Below are positions 48,837-57,568 of a stretch of 64,000 nt of DNA, in pieces. A model generated the notes under the pieces. That model did no database searches, was not told the DNA's origin, and saw only the letters and a list, made by a program, of their open reading frames with translations. Both the position numbers and the translations under genes were made by a program. The stretch is from NCBI RefSeq assembly GCF_006539825.1, contig NZ_BJNT01000009.1:62001-126000 (forward strand), read 5' to 3'. Each line of letters starts with the position of its first letter. Position 1 is the stretch's first letter. The stretch is from Corynebacterium variabile. Its GTDB lineage: Bacteria; Actinomycetota; Actinomycetes; Mycobacteriales; Mycobacteriaceae.

Positions 48837-50590
48837 CCCTCCACCTGCCCACCGGGGCCCCGTTCTCCGTCGAACAGCAGACCTGGCTCGACGGCTTCTT
48901 CGCCGGCCTCGACCTCGGCCGCGAGCGCTACCAGGGCCCGGCCGCCACACTGACCGTCGACGTGCTCTTCGGCTCGCAGACCGGCAACTCCTCCGAACTC
49001 GCCGACCAGCTCGCCGCCGGGCTGCGGGCGGCCGGCCTCGGCGCCAACGTCACCGAACTCGACGCCGCCGGTGTCGGCGCCCTGACCTCCGGGTCGAGCC
49101 ACGTCCTCATCGTCACCTCCACCTACGGTGAGGGCGAGATGCCCGACAACGCCGAGATGTTCTGGGAGGAGCTCAACGCCGCCGAGATGCCGCGCCTGGA
49201 GGACCTCTCCTTCGCCGTGCTCGGTCTCGGTGACTCCGGCTACGACGATTTCTGCCAGGCCGGTAAGGACCTCGACATCCGACTGGAACAGCTCGGGGCC
49301 AAACGGCTCACCGCCAGGGTCGACTGCGACGTCGATTTCGAGGACGAGGCCGCCGAATGGATCAGCGCCGCAGTCGCCGCGGTCGTCGCCGACGCTCCCG
49401 CCGGCGCAGCCGGTGGCGTGGCCCCCGGCGCCGCCGGTGCGACCGCCGCTGCCGCCGACAAGCCGGCGAAGTCGAAATGGAACCGGAAGAACCCCTTCCC
49501 CTCCCCGCTCGCCGCGACCCGTCGGCTCTCCGCCGAGGGCAGCGCGAAGGAGATCCACCACTACGAGTTCGATCTGGCGGACTCCGGCATCACCTACGCC
49601 GCCGGCGATGCTCTGGCCGTCCTCCCGGTCAACGATCCGGAACTGGTCAGTGCGATCCTCGCCTGCCTGGACCTCGACGGTGCCCTGGCGGCCGAGGAAT
49701 CGACCCTGTTCGAGACGGTCCTGAAGACCCGCGAGATCCGCACCCCCGGAAAGGACCTCATCGCCGCGGTCGCCGAGGCCTCCCCGGACGGTGGTCTCGC
49801 CGATATCGTCCGCCGTGACGACCGTGATGCCCTGGACTCGTTTCTCTGGGGCCGGGACATCCTCGACCTGCTCGAGGAGAACCCGTCGGCCCGGTTCACC
49901 GCCGACGAACTGCTCGGCCTGCTGCGCCCGCTGCAGTCCCGCCAGTACTCGATCTCCTCGTCCCCGCTGGCCAGCCCGGACCGGATCCACCTCACGGTGG
50001 CCTCGGTGCGTCACAGTCCGGAGCCAGGCGCCCGCAGCCACGGCGGTGTGTGCTCGACCTACCTCTCCGACCGCATCGCCGACGGTGACCTCACCGGTAT
50101 CTGGCTGCAGCCGAATAACGCCTTCAGCGTCCCGGAGGACGCCGACAGGCCGGTCATCATGGTCGGACCCGGTACCGGTATCGCCCCGTTCCGCGGTTTC
50201 CTCCACGAGCGGGCCGAGGCCGGGGCGACCGGCGGCAACTGGCTCTTCTTCGGTGACCAGCACCGGGCCACCGACTACATCTACGAGGACGAACTCACTG
50301 ACCTCGAGGAGAAGGGTGTGCTGACGAAGCTGTCGCTGGCGTTCTCCCGTGACCAGGCGGAGAAGGTCTACGTCCAGACCCGGATGCGTGAGGAGGCCGA
50401 GGAGCTCTACCGCTGGCTGGAGGACGGCGCCTACTTCTACGTCTGCGGCGACGCTTCCCGGATGGCCAAGGATGTCGAGACCGCGCTGCTCGACGTCATC
50501 GCCGAGCAGTCGGGCGGCTCCGAGAACGCGGCGCTGGAGTACCTTGCGACGCTGAAGAAGGAGAAGCGGTACGTCAGGGATGTCTACTGA
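48833..50590 (+). CDS. Diflavin NADPH reductase (CysJ / cytochrome P450 reductase type)
   Basis: A 585-residue soluble reductase passing electrons NADPH-FAD-FMN-acceptor. Domains: a short head PFSVEQQTWLDGFFAGL as in CysJ-like proteins; flavodoxin domain with FGSQTGNSS (46-54), STYGEGEMPD (from 96) and LGLGDSGYDDFCQAG; an Ala/Gly-rich linker (about 185-215); FAD domain with RQYSISSSP (from 370) and GGVCSTYL; NADPH domain with VGPGTGIAPFRGF, YVCGDASRMAKDVE and the C-terminal KRYVRDVY ending in Tyr. All modules look functional. ATG overlaps the GltB-like stop (ATGA), so the two are probably partners. No sulfite reductase hemoprotein gene lies in the window, which weakens an assignment as CysJ. 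It converges with the DinB-like gene after three bases. Confidence 0.9.
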   Translation: MTLHLPTGAPFSVEQQTWLDGFFAGLDLGRERYQGPAATLTVDVLFGSQTGNSSELADQLAAGLRAAGLGANVTELDAAGVGALTSGSSHVLIVTSTYGEGEMPDNAEMFWEELNAAEMPRLEDLSFAVLGLGDSGYDDFCQAGKDLDIRLEQLGAKRLTARVDCDVDFEDEAAEWISAAVAAVVADAPAGAAGGVAPGAAGATAAAADKPAKSKWNRKNPFPSPLAATRRLSAEGSAKEIHHYEFDLADSGITYAAGDALAVLPVNDPELVSAILACLDLDGALAAEESTLFETVLKTREIRTPGKDLIAAVAEASPDGGLADIVRRDDRDALDSFLWGRDILDLLEENPSARFTADELLGLLRPLQSRQYSISSSPLASPDRIHLTVASVRHSPEPGARSHGGVCSTYLSDRIADGDLTGIWLQPNNAFSVPEDADRPVIMVGPGTGIAPFRGFLHERAEAGATGGNWLFFGDQHRATDYIYEDELTDLEEKGVLTKLSLAFSRDQAEKVYVQTRMREEAEELYRWLEDGAYFYVCGDASRMAKDVETALLDVIAEQSGGSENAALEYLATLKKEKRYVRDVY

Positions 50591-50593
50591 CGG

Positions 50594-51085
50594 CTACTGA
50601 CGTCCGGCGAGCAGGATGTCGCGGCAGACCTCGAGGTGACCGAGGTGCTGCGACATCTCCCGGAGCATGTGGTCGAGTACCCACTCCGGGGTGACGAAGG
50701 CGGCGTCCTTCCGGGAGGTCCCTTTCGCCGAGCGGTTCCGGATGCCGTCGGTCACTGCCACGGTGGCCCATCCGGGCAGCCGGTCACGCAGCTCCGCTGT
50801 GAGGTGGTGCGCCTCGTCGACTGTTCCGGTGGCCTCGAACTCGGCATCACGGTCACGGGGCGGCAGATCCTCGCCGGCGACGAAGGCCCCGCCCCAGAAC
50901 TGCGCCATCCCGTGGATGTGGGCGACCAGGGCGAAGGGACTGTTGACGGTGCCCGGTACCGGGGAGCCGTTCACCGTCGAATCATCGAGCGTGTCCAGGG
51001 CGGCGTCGACACCGTCCAGGAGTTCAGCGGCGACGCCGAGGAATGCGTCGAGGAGAGCAGGGTGTCCGGTTACGGATGTGTCCAT
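50594..51085 (-). CDS. DinB/DUF664-like four-helix metal-binding protein
   Basis: A 163-residue helical protein of the DinB/DUF664-like superfamily, which includes mycothiol-dependent enzymes and other metal-binding four-helix bundles. Candidate metal His residues lie in ALVAHIHGMAQFWGG (about 52-66) and in LDHMLREMSQHLGHLEVC (about 137-154), the expected three-His arrangement. The ATG at 51085 is preferred because TACCCT lies seven bases upstream, as for leaderless genes; GTG codons further upstream give six extra residues. It converges on the diflavin reductase and follows rsmB. Substrate unknown; a thiol transferase role is only a family possibility. Confidence 0.7.
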   Translation of the reverse strand: MDTSVTGHPALLDAFLGVAAELLDGVDAALDTLDDSTVNGSPVPGTVNSPFALVAHIHGMAQFWGGAFVAGEDLPPRDRDAEFEATGTVDEAHHLTAELRDRLPGWATVAVTDGIRNRSAKGTSRKDAAFVTPEWVLDHMLREMSQHLGHLEVCRDILLAGRQ

Positions 51086-51092
51086 GGTCACA

Positions 51093-51098
51093 AGGGTA
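51093..51098 (-). promoter_or_regulatory. -10 box (TACCCT) for the DinB-like gene
   Basis: On the minus strand TACCCT is followed by seven bases and ATG 51085. No ribosome binding site is present, which fits a leaderless start. It lies in the 36-base gap after rsmB. Confidence 0.45.
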
Positions 51099-51121
51099 GC
51101 CACGGAACACCGGACTCTGCC

Positions 51122-52699
51122 TCAGGCAGTCACCCGCAGCACCGCGAAGAACATCGCGTCGGTGCCGTGCCGGTGCGGCCAGAGCTGCACGAACGGGGCG
51201 GAATCCAGGGTGCCGGACCCCACCAGGTCCGGGAACAGCGCGGTGGCGTCCTCGATCACCGCACCGGTCTGGTCGGCGACGGTCCGGACGACGTCGCGGG
51301 TCTCCGCGGGATGCGGCGAACAGGTCGAGTAGACGACGATGCCGCCGGGGCGGGTGGCCTTGAGCGCCGAGCGCAGCAGATCCTTCTGCAGCGGCACGAG
51401 TTCGGCGACATCCGCCGGAGTCTTGCGCCAGCGGGCCTCCGGGCGACGACGCAGTGCACCGAGTCCGGTGCAGGGGGCGTCCACCAGGACACGGTCGAAG
51501 CCGTCACCCTCAGGGCTCACCGGCATGTCCAGGCCACGGATCTCCGCGAGACGGCGACCGTCACCCTCATGGACCCGGGCGGGCAGCCCCGAAGTCGCGG
51601 TGCGGACCAGCTTCGCACGGTGGGCGGCGGGCTCCACGGCATCGACCGTGGCCCGGTCCCCCATCGCCCAGGAGGCGAGGAAGGCGGTCTTACCGCCGGG
51701 ACCGGAGCACAGGTCCAGCCAGCGGCCGTGGTCGTCGGCGACCTCGGCGCGCAGCATGGCCAGCGCGATGAGCTGGGAGCCCTCGTCCTGCACACCGGCC
51801 AGGCCGTCCCGTACCGGGTCGAGGTCTCCGGGATCACCCTCGGGCAAGTAGACCGCATAGGGCGACCAGCGGCCCTCGTCACCACCGGTGACCAGGGCGA
51901 GTTCCTCACCGGACATCTGGCCGGGCCGGGCAGCCAGGTGCACGACCGGGCGGGCGTCGTCGGCCGCCAGGGCGTCGGCGAGCTCGGTCGCCGGGGCGTC
52001 CGGGGTGCCGCCGAGGGCGGCGTTGAAGGCCTCCGCGATCCAGGTCGGGTGCGAGGTCTGCAGGGCCAGTCGGGCCACGGGGTCGGTGACCTTCGCGGTG
52101 ACCCGGCTCTCCCAGGTCTCGGCCGGGGTGCGGGTCAGGGTGCGCAGCACACCGTTGGTGAAGCCGGACGCCTTCGCCTCGCCGTTGGCCTTGACCAGCT
52201 CGACGGTGGTGTCCACCGCGGCATGGTCGTGGACCCGGGTGCGCAGGATCTGGTAGGCGCCCAGGCGCAGCGCGTCCAGGACGACGGCGTCGATCTTGTC
52301 CACGGGGCGCCCCGCGGCCTCGGCGATGACCGCGTCCAGCAGCCCCTGCATGCGCAGGGTGCCGTAGGTCAGCTCGGTGGCGAAGGCGGCGTCGCGGCCG
52401 TGGATCTTCTGCTCGCGCAGTGCGGCGGGCAGGGCGATATTGGCGAAGGCGGCGTCCGTGGAGACCTTGCGCAGCACCTCGAAGACGATGTCGCGGACCC
52501 GGTCACCGGAGCCGATGCGGCGTCGGGCGTTCTCGTGCTCCCGGCGGTGCGACTCGCTGCGGCGTTCGTATCCCTTGTTCCCTCCGCGGCCACCACCTCG
52601 GTTACCGCCCTGACGCTTCCGGTTGTCCTGTCCCTTGTCGTGTCCCTTGTCGCCGGAGCCGGTGCGTCCGGACTCGGACCGTGACCTGAAGCCACCCAT
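51122..52699 (-). CDS. rsmB: 16S rRNA m5C967 methyltransferase RsmB (Fmu)
   Basis: A 525-residue RNA methyltransferase. After a disordered Arg/Gly/Lys-rich N-terminal tail of about 60 residues comes a NusB-like RNA-binding domain (about 65-200) and the Rossmann methyltransferase. SAM and catalytic motifs: LDLCSGPGGKTAFLAS, VDAPCTGLGALRRRPEARW and YSTCSPHPAET, the last holding the nucleophilic Cys (near residue 460). It starts at an ATG overlapping the fmt stop. In C. glutamicum this gene (fmu) lies next to rpe; here a block is between them. Confidence 0.94.
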   Translation of the reverse strand: MGGFRSRSESGRTGSGDKGHDKGQDNRKRQGGNRGGGRGGNKGYERRSESHRREHENARRRIGSGDRVRDIVFEVLRKVSTDAAFANIALPAALREQKIHGRDAAFATELTYGTLRMQGLLDAVIAEAAGRPVDKIDAVVLDALRLGAYQILRTRVHDHAAVDTTVELVKANGEAKASGFTNGVLRTLTRTPAETWESRVTAKVTDPVARLALQTSHPTWIAEAFNAALGGTPDAPATELADALAADDARPVVHLAARPGQMSGEELALVTGGDEGRWSPYAVYLPEGDPGDLDPVRDGLAGVQDEGSQLIALAMLRAEVADDHGRWLDLCSGPGGKTAFLASWAMGDRATVDAVEPAAHRAKLVRTATSGLPARVHEGDGRRLAEIRGLDMPVSPEGDGFDRVLVDAPCTGLGALRRRPEARWRKTPADVAELVPLQKDLLRSALKATRPGGIVVYSTCSPHPAETRDVVRTVADQTGAVIEDATALFPDLVGSGTLDSAPFVQLWPHRHGTDAMFFAVLRVTA

Positions 52700-53679
52700 C
52701 AGTTCTCTCCCTCGTCGAATGCCGCATGCCCGTCGTCGAACAGGTCGCCGCGACCGCGGGCCCAGTCGGCCGCGGCCATCATCTTCTTGCCCGGCGGCTG
52801 GATCCGGGTGATCTCGAGGACACCGTCTCCGGCCCCGACGAGTACCCGGGACTTCTCCGCGAGGATCTCCCCGGCGGTCAGAACCGGGGTCTCTTCGCCG
52901 TCGACCGGTAGCAGGAGGCCGAGCTTGTACCGCTCACCGTCCAGTGTGGTCCACGGCCCCGGGGCCGGCAGGTGTGCCCGGGTGACGCGCTGGATCTCCA
53001 CGGCAGGACGCGCCCAGTCGACACGGGCGTCGGCGGTGGTGATCTTGGCCGCGTAGGTCATGCCCTCCTCGGGCTGTTCGACCGGAGTCACGTCCCCGGA
53101 ACCCAGTCCGGTCAGTGACTCCGCCAGCAGCACCCGACCGGCGTAGGTCAACCGGGTGAGCAGGTCATCGGCGGTGTCCTCCAGCCCGACCGGCTCCTCG
53201 ACGGTGCCGGTGACCGGACCGGCATCCAGGGCCGGGACAATGCGGAAGGTCGTCGCACCCGTGACCCGGTCACCGGCGGCGATCGCGGCCTGGACCGGCG
53301 CAGCGCCACGCCAGCGCGGCAGCAGGGAGAAGTGCAGGTTGATCCAGCCGTGGCGGAAGATGTCCAGCACATCGGCGGGGAGGATCTGCCCGTAGGCGAC
53401 CACGGCGACCGCGTCGACGCCGTCGGCGGCATAACCGCGCAGGACCTCACGGATCTCCCCGGCGTCCTCCGCGGAGGCCTTCAGCGAGGCCCATTTGTGT
53501 ACCGGTACCCCGGCGGCCTCGGCCACCTGGGCGACCTTCGAGGGGTGCAGGCTCCGGCCACGACCGCGCTTCGCGTCGGGCTGGGTGAGTACGGCGACGA
53601 CCTCATGGGCGGGGTCGTCGAGCAGGTACTGCAGGGTGACGGCGGCGGGCTCGGGGGTTCCGGCGAACAGGATCTTCAT
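52699..53679 (-). CDS. fmt: Methionyl-tRNA formyltransferase
   Basis: A 326-residue enzyme formylating initiator methionyl-tRNA with 10-formyl-tetrahydrofolate. The catalytic formyl-transfer region is NLHFSLLPRWRGAAPVQAAI (about 107-126) with the Asn, His and following acidic residue; the N-terminal KILFAGTPEPA is also typical. The ATG at 53679 (MKILFAGT) overlaps the def stop and is preferred over one four codons upstream. Coupled to def, which removes the same formyl group. Confidence 0.96.
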   Translation of the reverse strand: MKILFAGTPEPAAVTLQYLLDDPAHEVVAVLTQPDAKRGRGRSLHPSKVAQVAEAAGVPVHKWASLKASAEDAGEIREVLRGYAADGVDAVAVVAYGQILPADVLDIFRHGWINLHFSLLPRWRGAAPVQAAIAAGDRVTGATTFRIVPALDAGPVTGTVEEPVGLEDTADDLLTRLTYAGRVLLAESLTGLGSGDVTPVEQPEEGMTYAAKITTADARVDWARPAVEIQRVTRAHLPAPGPWTTLDGERYKLGLLLPVDGEETPVLTAGEILAEKSRVLVGAGDGVLEITRIQPPGKKMMAAADWARGRGDLFDDGHAAFDEGEN

Positions 53680-54176
53680 CGGTTGAACCACTCACTTCCC
53701 CGGATCCCGGCCATGACCTCGCGACGGGTGCCAGGTTCCATGCGCTGGAAGTACATCACCCCGTCGAGGTGGTCGGTCTCATGCTGGACGCAGCGTGCCA
53801 TCAACCCGGTGACCTCCCGGTCGACCTCCTCACCGTCGACGGTGACGCCGGTGAGGTGCACGGTCGCCGCGCGGGTGACGTCTCCCCCGGCGTCCGGCAC
53901 CGACAGGCAGCCCTCCCGACCAGTCTGGGTCTCTGCCCCAACGGCCTCCCACACCGGGTTGACGATGTGCCCGCGGTCGCCGTCGCAGTCGTAGACGAAG
54001 ACCCGTCGGGTCACACCGACCTGGTTGGCTGCCAGGCCGACACCACCGGCGGCGTCCATCGTCTCGTACATGTCCTCGACGAGGGTGCGCAGGGTGGGGT
54101 CGGTCGGGTCGTCGATGTTCTCGGCGACGGTACGCAGTACCGGGTCGCCGAACAGACGGATGTCAAGGGCAGTCAT
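53676..54176 (-). CDS. def: Peptide deformylase
   Basis: A 166-residue metal hydrolase removing the N-terminal formyl group from new proteins. All three active-site motifs are present: GVGLAANQVG (about 45-54), EGCLSVP (Cys90) and QHETDHLDG (His132, Glu133, His136). It lies 11 bases after priA and overlaps fmt (ATGA), the common def-fmt pair. Confidence 0.96.
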   Translation of the reverse strand: MTALDIRLFGDPVLRTVAENIDDPTDPTLRTLVEDMYETMDAAGGVGLAANQVGVTRRVFVYDCDGDRGHIVNPVWEAVGAETQTGREGCLSVPDAGGDVTRAATVHLTGVTVDGEEVDREVTGLMARCVQHETDHLDGVMYFQRMEPGTRREVMAGIRGSEWFNR

Positions 54177-54187
54177 GACTGCCCAGT

Positions 54188-56245
54188 CTATCCCACGCGT
54201 ACCGGGTCGATGACGACGCGCAGGGGTCCGGTGAGACGCCGTGTGGCGCGGACGGATTTCGCCGCACGAAGTGCCGCACCGAGCAGCACGGCGGCGTCCT
54301 CACCTCCGGCGGTACGGCGCGGTGTCCGCAGGATCAGCCGACGTGCCAGATGCAGTTCCGACTCTCCCAGTCCCGCCGGCGGGCGGACCCCCGGCGGCAG
54401 TTCCACCGGTCCGAGGACCTCGAGGCGGTCGAGCTCCTCAGGGACGACGAGTATCTCCTGGAGCTCTTTGACGGTCTCGGTGGTGCCGTCGACGGCGACG
54501 AGCACCGTGGCCGGCGGGAATCCGGCGGAGCGCCGCTGTGCCAGTTCCGTGGCCGCCGCGCCCTCGGGGTCCCAGCGGATCAGGGCCTGGGCCTCGGGAA
54601 GGTCGGTGCGGGCGACCAGGACGACCTGGCCACCCTGCTCCCGCGACACGACCAGGCAGGACGCCTCCATCCACTGTCGCAGGGCCCCCTCGGAGGCCCG
54701 CAGGTCGGCCCGGCCCAGGGTGAGCCAGGGGTCGAGCAGGACCGCCGCACCGTAGCCGGACTCCGCGACCGGTTCCGCGCCCGGGGTGGCGACCACGATG
54801 CGCGGGCCGTCGGGGACGGTGTCCCTGACCTGGGAGCCGCCGGACAGCACCACGGGCACGCCCGGGAACGCCCGACCGAGCTCCTCGGCGGTGCGGTCGG
54901 ACCCGATGACGGTCATCCGTACCGCGTGCCCGCCACAGCCTGGACAGGTGAACCTGCCTTCCGGGGCTCCGCACCACCGGCACCGGGGTTCGGCGGCACC
55001 TGCACGCCCCTGGTCTCCGGGCGGCAGTTCCAGCGGCCCGTTGCACCGGCGGCACCGGGCGGGAGTGCGGCAGTCCTTGCAGGCCAGGGAGGGTGCGTAC
55101 CCCCGTCGCGGCACCTGCACCAGAGCGGGTAGTCCGTTGTCGGACGCCTGACGGATCGCCTTGTAGCCGGCGGTCGGGATACGGGTGAAGGACTGGTGGG
55201 CGTCGTGGTTGTCGTCGAGGGCGTGGATCCACGGCATCCGGGCACGCAGGACGTCCGGATCGGCGCGCAGTGTGGGACAGAAGCCTTCCTCGACCCACTG
55301 CTGCACCTCGGCACTGCGGTGGGCGCCGCCGACGATGAAGCCGCAGCCTTCCTGCTCCGCCCGTACCTTGAGCACGTCGCGGGCGTGGAGGTACGGAGCC
55401 CGGGGATCGACGAGGGAGTCGTCCGCCTCCCCGGTGAGCATGATCAGCCGGAGCCCGGGAACCGGAACGGTCGCCGCGGACCGGGTACCGACGATGACGC
55501 GCCCCTGCCCGGCGAGCACGGCGAGGTAGCGACGGTAGCGTGCGGCCGGACCGACGGAGGCGGTGAGTTCGGTGATCTGCGCAGCGGACAGGAAGTTCCG
55601 CAGCTCGGCGGAGAGTCGGTCGACGTCACGCTGGTCGGGGACGACCAGCAGGACGCCTCCCCCCGACCAGGCGACGGTGGCGGCCATCTCGGCGACGCGC
55701 GCCGCCCAGTCCTCCCCCGGTGTCCACAGCCAGGACGCCCGCGCCGAACGTCCGGCCAGTACGGCCTCCAGCAGGCTGTCGGCGTGCCGGTAGGCGGACC
55801 AGCCTGACAGGGCAGTGTCCCGCGCGGCGGTGGTGAGGTCCTCGACAGGTTCGAGGGCACCGTAGAGTTCCGGCCAGTCCACCCCGTTGCCGAAAAGCCC
55901 GGCCTTCTCCGCACTGGCGTGCCGGGAGGGTACGGCGGCGCGGAGGATGTCGGACCGCACCCCGCCGTAGCGGTCGGCGAGCAGGTTGACCAGGTCCCAC
56001 AGTCCCGGTGGGACGACGACCTCGGGGCTGATGACGCGCTGCAGGGCACTCAACCTGCCCTCGTGGTCGGTGCTCCGCCGCCGTTCGATGACGACGGCAT
56101 CCACCAGGCGTCCGGCGAACCGGATGCGGACGCGGACGCCAGGCCGGGCGGTGGTGTCCAGCTCCTCAGAGACCGAGTAGTCGAAGAGCCGGTCGAGGTG
56201 CGGCATCCCCAGCAGGGGCAGCACCCGGGCGACGGGCAGGTCCAC
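54188..56245 (-). CDS. priA: PriA-like primosomal protein N', helicase motor degenerate
   Basis: A 685-residue homologue of the replication-restart protein PriA, but of the actinobacterial type that seems to lack helicase activity. The Walker A place reads TPGEDWAARV instead of a GxGKT/S loop, and the DEEH box is replaced by TGEADDSLVDPRAPYLHARD. The eight zinc Cys are kept (CKDCRTPARCRRC and CRWCGAPEGRFTCPGC, about 380-440), as is the N-terminal DNA-binding domain. The GTG at 56245 starts five bases after the metK stop. It may act as a scaffold for DnaB loading without unwinding DNA. Confidence 0.9.
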   Translation of the reverse strand: MDLPVARVLPLLGMPHLDRLFDYSVSEELDTTARPGVRVRIRFAGRLVDAVVIERRRSTDHEGRLSALQRVISPEVVVPPGLWDLVNLLADRYGGVRSDILRAAVPSRHASAEKAGLFGNGVDWPELYGALEPVEDLTTAARDTALSGWSAYRHADSLLEAVLAGRSARASWLWTPGEDWAARVAEMAATVAWSGGGVLLVVPDQRDVDRLSAELRNFLSAAQITELTASVGPAARYRRYLAVLAGQGRVIVGTRSAATVPVPGLRLIMLTGEADDSLVDPRAPYLHARDVLKVRAEQEGCGFIVGGAHRSAEVQQWVEEGFCPTLRADPDVLRARMPWIHALDDNHDAHQSFTRIPTAGYKAIRQASDNGLPALVQVPRRGYAPSLACKDCRTPARCRRCNGPLELPPGDQGRAGAAEPRCRWCGAPEGRFTCPGCGGHAVRMTVIGSDRTAEELGRAFPGVPVVLSGGSQVRDTVPDGPRIVVATPGAEPVAESGYGAAVLLDPWLTLGRADLRASEGALRQWMEASCLVVSREQGGQVVLVARTDLPEAQALIRWDPEGAAATELAQRRSAGFPPATVLVAVDGTTETVKELQEILVVPEELDRLEVLGPVELPPGVRPPAGLGESELHLARRLILRTPRRTAGGEDAAVLLGAALRAAKSVRATRRLTGPLRVVIDPVRVG

Positions 56246-56250
56246 GGTCG

Positions 56251-57465
56251 TTACCGGCCGGCGGCGGCCTTGAGATCGGCGACGCGGTTGGTGTGCTCCC
56301 ACGGCAGATCGATGTCGGTACGGCCGAAGTGTCCGTAGGCGGCGGTCTGGGCGTAGATCGGACGCAGCAGGTCCAGCTCGCGGATGATCGCGGTGGGACG
56401 CAGGTCGAAGACCTTCTGCACGGCGGCCTGGATCGACTCGTCGGTCAGGCCCTCGGCGGCGGTGCCGAAGGTCTCGACGTAGAGACCGACCGGCTGGGCC
56501 TTGCCGATGGCGTAGGCGACCTGGACCTCGGCGCGGTGCGCGAGACCGGCGGCGACGATGTTCTTGGCGACCCAGCGCATCGCGTAGGCGGCGGAGCGGT
56601 CGACCTTGCTCGGGTCCTTGCCTGAGAAGGCACCGCCGCCGTGGCGGGCCATGCCGCCGTAGGTGTCGACGATGATCTTGCGGCCGGTGAGACCCGCATC
56701 GCCCATCGGTCCGCCGAGGATGAAGGAGCCGGACGGGTTAATGAGGACCTTGAGGTCCTCGGTGACGAACCGGCCGAGGTCGGCGTCCTGCACGACCCAG
56801 TCGATGACGTGCTCGCGCAGCTGCTCCTCGAGCCACTCCTGGGAGGAGTCCGGGCCGTGCTGGGTGGAGATGACGACCGTGTCGAGGTGGTGCGGACGGT
56901 TCTCCGCGTCATAGGCGAACGTCACCTGGGTCTTCCCGTCGGGACGCAGGTCCGGGACGATACCTTCCTTGCGGACCTGGGTCAGCCGTCGGGACAGCCG
57001 GTGGGCCGTGGCGATCGGCAGCGGCATGAGCTCGGGGGTCTCGTCGGTGGCGTAACCGAACATCAGGCCCTGGTCACCGGCACCGGCCTGGTCGTCGGCG
57101 TCGTGCTCGTCACCGTCGTTGGTGCGGTACTCGTGGGAGGTGTCGACGCCGTCGCCGATCTCCTGGGACTGCTCGCCGATGGCGACGTTGACGCCACAGG
57201 TTGAACCGTCGAAGCCGACCTCGGAGGAGGTGAAACCGATGGCGCGGATGGTGTCGCGCACCAGTTGCGGGATCTCGACGTAGGCGTCCGTCCGGACCTC
57301 GCCGGCGACATGGACCTGGCCGGTGGTGACCAGGGTTTCGACGGCGACATGGGACTTCGGGTCCTTGGCGAGCAACGCGTCGAGGATCGTGTCGGAGATG
57401 GCGTCACAGATTTTGTCGGGGTGACCTTCGGTCACGGACTCACTGGTGAAAAGGCGGAAAGACAC
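56251..57465 (-). CDS. metK: S-adenosylmethionine synthase
   Basis: A 404-residue SAM synthase. Signatures: [20 protein letters not shown] (from residue 6; His and Asp contact ATP/Mg), the methionine/ATP loop [16 protein letters not shown] (about 127-142) and [16 protein letters not shown] (about 276-291). An Asp/Glu-rich insertion precedes GAGDQG ([12 protein letters not shown]). GTG start, AGGAAG about ten bases upstream. A TAGAC-N6-GTCTA box overlaps its promoter, so repression by a McbR-type regulator is likely, as known for metK in C. glutamicum. Confidence 0.97.
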   Translation of the reverse strand: MSFRLFTSESVTEGHPDKICDAISDTILDALLAKDPKSHVAVETLVTTGQVHVAGEVRTDAYVEIPQLVRDTIRAIGFTSSEVGFDGSTCGVNVAIGEQSQEIGDGVDTSHEYRTNDGDEHDADDQAGAGDQGLMFGYATDETPELMPLPIATAHRLSRRLTQVRKEGIVPDLRPDGKTQVTFAYDAENRPHHLDTVVISTQHGPDSSQEWLEEQLREHVIDWVVQDADLGRFVTEDLKVLINPSGSFILGGPMGDAGLTGRKIIVDTYGGMARHGGGAFSGKDPSKVDRSAAYAMRWVAKNIVAAGLAHRAEVQVAYAIGKAQPVGLYVETFGTAAEGLTDESIQAAVQKVFDLRPTAIIRELDLLRPIYAQTAAYGHFGRTDIDLPWEHTNRVADLKAAAGR

Positions 57466-57514
57466 TCGGTGTTCGCTTCCTGTAGGGAGTCGGATGGGGC
57501 AATTCAGACAATAT

Positions 57515-57530
57515 TAGACCAAGCGGTCTA
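57515..57530. promoter_or_regulatory. McbR-type operator upstream of metK
   Basis: TAGACCAAGCGGTCTA is a perfect dyad that matches TAGAC-N6-GTCTA, the C. glutamicum McbR (methionine and cysteine biosynthesis repressor) site. On the minus strand the overlapping TAATAT (57511-57516) is a good -10 box, so a bound repressor would block the metK promoter. Confidence 0.85.
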
Positions 57531-57568
57531 GCGACGGTACGGCAGGGTGGACCTGTGTCGGTCCGGAC

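Noticed and set aside
48833..50590. CysJ of an assimilatory sulfite reductase
   Set aside because: Family resemblance is real, but there is no cysI or sulfate-assimilation gene in the window, and the gene overlaps the GltB-like gene. Kept as an alternative, not as the call.
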